From the NCBI GenBank assembly GCA_002352375.1, contig DEIH01000029.1, positions 11,769 through 18,815 on the forward strand: a stretch of 7,047 nucleotides of DNA, written 5' to 3'. Below the pieces are notes generated by a model. That model searched no databases, was not told where the DNA came from, and saw only the letters and a list, made by a program, of their open reading frames with translations. This document shows, one piece after another, positions 5,223 to 7,047 of this stretch. Each line of letters opens with the position of its first letter. Position 1 is the stretch's first letter. The translations under genes were made by a program, and so were the position numbers. The stretch comes from Spirochaeta sp. UBA2779 (GTDB taxonomy: Bacteria; Spirochaetota; Spirochaetia; DSM-2461).

Positions 5223-6350
5223 GACGTACAGAAGAAGTTGAAAAAGGGTATTTTGATACGGGATGAATCTATTGCCGCAGAACGTGAGCAGGAGGCGATT
5301 GTTCTTACCAACCTGGGACAATCTATTTACGACTCAGGTTTAGCCGATAATAAGTCGCTGAAGAAGTATAAGAAGACGATTGGAGAACTCAATGACGAGA
5401 TTCAGAATCTGGAAGACTCACTTCGCAGATTACTAGTTGACGATGAGAAGCGAAATGCCAATCAGGAAGAGCTTAAAGCCCTGAAAGTAGAACTTCGAAA
5501 TATTAGAAATAAAGAGGAACCCCTTTTTGATGACTTGGGAAGAAGCAGCTGGGAGTTATGGAAATCCGGCCGAAGTGTTCATAATGGAATGGAAGAGGCT
5601 CTTGATGATTTAATCAAAGCTGAAGCTCGTCTTCAAGCTGCAGAAGATGCCGTTTTCAGAACGGAGCAGGAAACCGGGGGTAAGGCAGTCAAATTGCTTA
5701 TAAAAGGGAAAGCTCTTCTATTGGCCGGCCGTAGAAAAACTGCTTCAACAGCGTTGGACCGTCTGTGGGGCCGGGCCGGAAAAAAAATATCCCGGGATAT
5801 TCCTGCAGCATCCTTCTCCGATACCTCTGCAGGGCCACCCTCTTCAACCCTGGAGGCCTTGGGGAAACGTCGGGAGGAAATATCCCGGCGGGTGTCGGAA
5901 TTGAATGATGAATCCTCGGATCTGGATACCGCACTGGAGGAGATGCCCGGTAAGGGCGGCGTTAAAAAACGGGTAAACTGGATTGAAGCCAGGCTGGAAA
6001 CGATACAAAACAATCTTGATGATGCCTTCAGAGACCTGGGAAAAGCCTGGGCTGATCAATCGGGGATAAACTCCTCTGACGCGGTTGTAGGTAAGTGGAA
6101 AAAGGAGTGGGCTGAGGTTAATAAACGAATCTCTGTACTGGAAGGGGAACAGAACGCTCTTTCAACTCATATTGAGTTTCTTGAAGCTGAAAAATCCAGG
6201 GATGTCAAAGTCGGAGAAGTAGGCAAACTGGAAGAAGAAGTTAAAAGCCGTCAATCTGTATTAAAGAGGTTGAAGAAGGAATTATCGACCATGGAAAAGG
6301 TTCTTGTCGATAAGAGAGAAGAACTTCCATTGCTCCCTGAAGATCGCTGA
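5220..6350 (+). CDS. Coiled-coil protein of unknown function with internal repeats (376 aa)
   Basis: I do not recognise this protein. It starts at GTG 5220, one base after the OmpA-like stop, with GGAGA six bases upstream. It has no signal peptide or clear membrane helix and is highly charged, so it is probably cytoplasmic. Strong heptad-like segments occur at about 45-100, 125-150, 212-272 and 292-366. A basic, more hydrophobic central stretch at about 153-192 (GGKAVKLLIKGKALLLAG followed by several Arg/Lys) breaks the coils and might lie on a membrane. A Pro/Ser-rich linker follows at 194-210. A motif of the form LG..(6-8)..SG recurs around 32-40, 106-117 and 273-282, between coiled-coil blocks, and ELNDE occurs at both 56-60 and 227-231, suggesting an ancient internal duplication. 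Translational coupling implies a stoichiometric or functional tie to the OmpA-like protein. The gene converges on the next one with a 10-bp gap. Confidence 0.85.
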   Translation: MDVQKKLKKGILIRDESIAAEREQEAIVLTNLGQSIYDSGLADNKSLKKYKKTIGELNDEIQNLEDSLRRLLVDDEKRNANQEELKALKVELRNIRNKEEPLFDDLGRSSWELWKSGRSVHNGMEEALDDLIKAEARLQAAEDAVFRTEQETGGKAVKLLIKGKALLLAGRRKTASTALDRLWGRAGKKISRDIPAASFSDTSAGPPSSTLEALGKRREEISRRVSELNDESSDLDTALEEMPGKGGVKKRVNWIEARLETIQNNLDDAFRDLGKAWADQSGINSSDAVVGKWKKEWAEVNKRISVLEGEQNALSTHIEFLEAEKSRDVKVGEVGKLEEEVKSRQSVLKRLKKELSTMEKVLVDKREELPLLPEDR

Positions 6351-6360
6351 ATTCGGACAG

Positions 6361-7047
6361 TTATACGTGGAAGTAGCGGCGAAGTTTTCTCTGTTTCGAC
6401 GGTCTGTAATGCAGATATAGGAGTAGAATTGAAATAGGCAGTAAGGTTGATGCTGCAATAATTGACCAACCGGGGCGAAGAGATTCTTTAAATCGGGAGT
6501 TGATGAGAATATCCGCACATACGGTGAGAATCGCAATAGCCTGAAGTATCCATGCAGCCAGATTTCCTCCCACCCTCCTGGTCTTTCTTGTCAGTGTCGT
6601 AACTCCCGAACTCAGGATCCCGGCACAGATAACGATGGGTACAGCTATGGAGAGTATCCAGCTTTTATCTCCGGCGAGGATTCCAATTGCGGTCAACGCT
6701 ACTATTGCAACAACAGTGATGGCTAAAATTAGCTGATACGGTTTTCGATTGAAAAATAAAGGAAGAAGGGACCACATCCATGCGGCCCCCAGAGATACCA
6801 GAGCGAAAAGCGACCAGCTCAGACTTCTGTTGATAAACCAGTCCACAGTGAGCACGATGGATGCCGGTATGAGGAATCCTAAAGTTGTCAGAGTTCTTGC
6901 CAGGGCCTTTCTTTCATCAGCGCTCATCGGCGGAGCCGATGCCGCCGGTGCCTCATCTTTCGGCCAGGGCGATCCATCATCCATCGGGAGTTTCTGAATA
7001 GGTGCCTCACAAAGAGGACATTTTTCAACATCAGGATCTACCTCAAC
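6361..7047 (-). CDS. Zinc-ribbon, six-helix membrane protein, 5' end outside window
   Basis: The frame runs off the end of the window. An in-frame ATG at 6984 exists, but the 21 codons upstream of it are open and encode a CPLC motif (7009-7020) preceded by VEVDPDVEK, the second half of a four-Cys zinc ribbon, so the true start is beyond 7047. After a Pro/Ala-rich linker, six hydrophobic helices follow at visible residues about 51-71, 77-98, 104-124, 129-149, 161-181 and 193-213. A very basic tail ends the protein (RPSKQRKLRRYFHV). A short N-terminal ribbon of CxxC...CPLC type followed by membrane helices resembles the DUF6320-type family of unknown function; this match is from memory and tentative. 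The ribbon would sit in the cytoplasm. The gene is convergent with the coiled-coil gene, so it is not part of that operon, and no hairpin terminator is visible in the 10-bp gap. Confidence 0.8.
   Translation of the reverse strand, partial: VEVDPDVEKCPLCEAPIQKLPMDDGSPWPKDEAPAASAPPMSADERKALARTLTTLGFLIPASIVLTVDWFINRSLSWSLFALVSLGAAWMWSLLPLFFNRKPYQLILAITVVAIVALTAIGILAGDKSWILSIAVPIVICAGILSSGVTTLTRKTRRVGGNLAAWILQAIAILTVCADILINSRFKESLRPGWSIIAASTLLPISILLLYLHYRPSKQRKLRRYFHV

Noticed and set aside
5633..6013. 126-codon minus-strand open frame within the coiled-coil gene
   Set aside because: It is Pro/Arg/Ser-rich with no domain, and is opposite a long frame with a good start and coherent heptads; treated as a shadow.
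6351..6360. Terminator between the convergent coiled-coil and zinc-ribbon genes
   Set aside because: The gap is only 10 bp, and no stem with a U-tract is visible in or next to it.
6749..6997. 82-codon plus-strand open frame near the window end
   Set aside because: It is antisense to the zinc-ribbon membrane protein, which shows six well-formed helices and a CPLC motif in the opposite frame.

Overview
The window looks like a piece of a free-living or host-associated spirochaete chromosome (Spirochaetales / Spirochaetaceae type) with roughly balanced base composition. The evidence is indirect: a Bat-type membrane protein fused as BatD-BatE, an infA gene divergent from a short DksA/TraR-family gene, an OmpA-like protein whose peptidoglycan-binding Asp is replaced, and several membrane or coiled-coil proteins that match no widespread family I recognise. 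This lineage call is an inference from protein style; no rRNA, tRNA or marker protein in the window proves it. No mobile element, CRISPR array, tRNA or rRNA was seen.

Layout. (1) 1-1807, plus strand: the 3' part of a gene fusing a BatD-like extracytoplasmic region to a BatE-like TPR/SH3 region, overlapping by 11 bp a small Smr-domain protein. (2) 1792-2007, minus strand: infA (translation initiation factor IF-1), starting at TTG and overlapping the end of the Smr gene tail-to-tail by 16 bp. (3) 2008-2164: a compact divergent control region with good sigma-70-like promoters for infA (minus) and the DksA-like gene (plus), plus an inverted repeat and a 10-bp-spaced direct repeat. (4) 2165-6350, plus strand: five closely spaced genes: a DksA/TraR-like zinc-finger regulator, an unrecognised 129-aa protein, an unrecognised multi-pass membrane protein, a secreted OmpA-like protein (probably also with its own promoter), and a 376-aa coiled-coil protein translationally linked to it. 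(5) 6361-7047, minus strand: the 3' part of a zinc-ribbon plus six-helix membrane protein whose start lies outside the window, convergent with the coiled-coil gene across only 10 bp.

How the genes may work together. The infA/DksA-like pair couples a core translation factor to a ribosome-synthesis/stress regulator through a shared 157-bp intergenic region. Downstream, the membrane protein, OmpA-like protein and coiled-coil protein form a plausible envelope module: one secreted protein with an atypical peptidoglycan-binding site, one inner-membrane protein and one cytoplasmic coiled-coil protein. Their tight spacing supports co-expression, but a shared function is only inferred. The best leads are the altered OmpA site, the internal repeats of the coiled-coil protein, the divergent control region and the BatD-BatE fusion.
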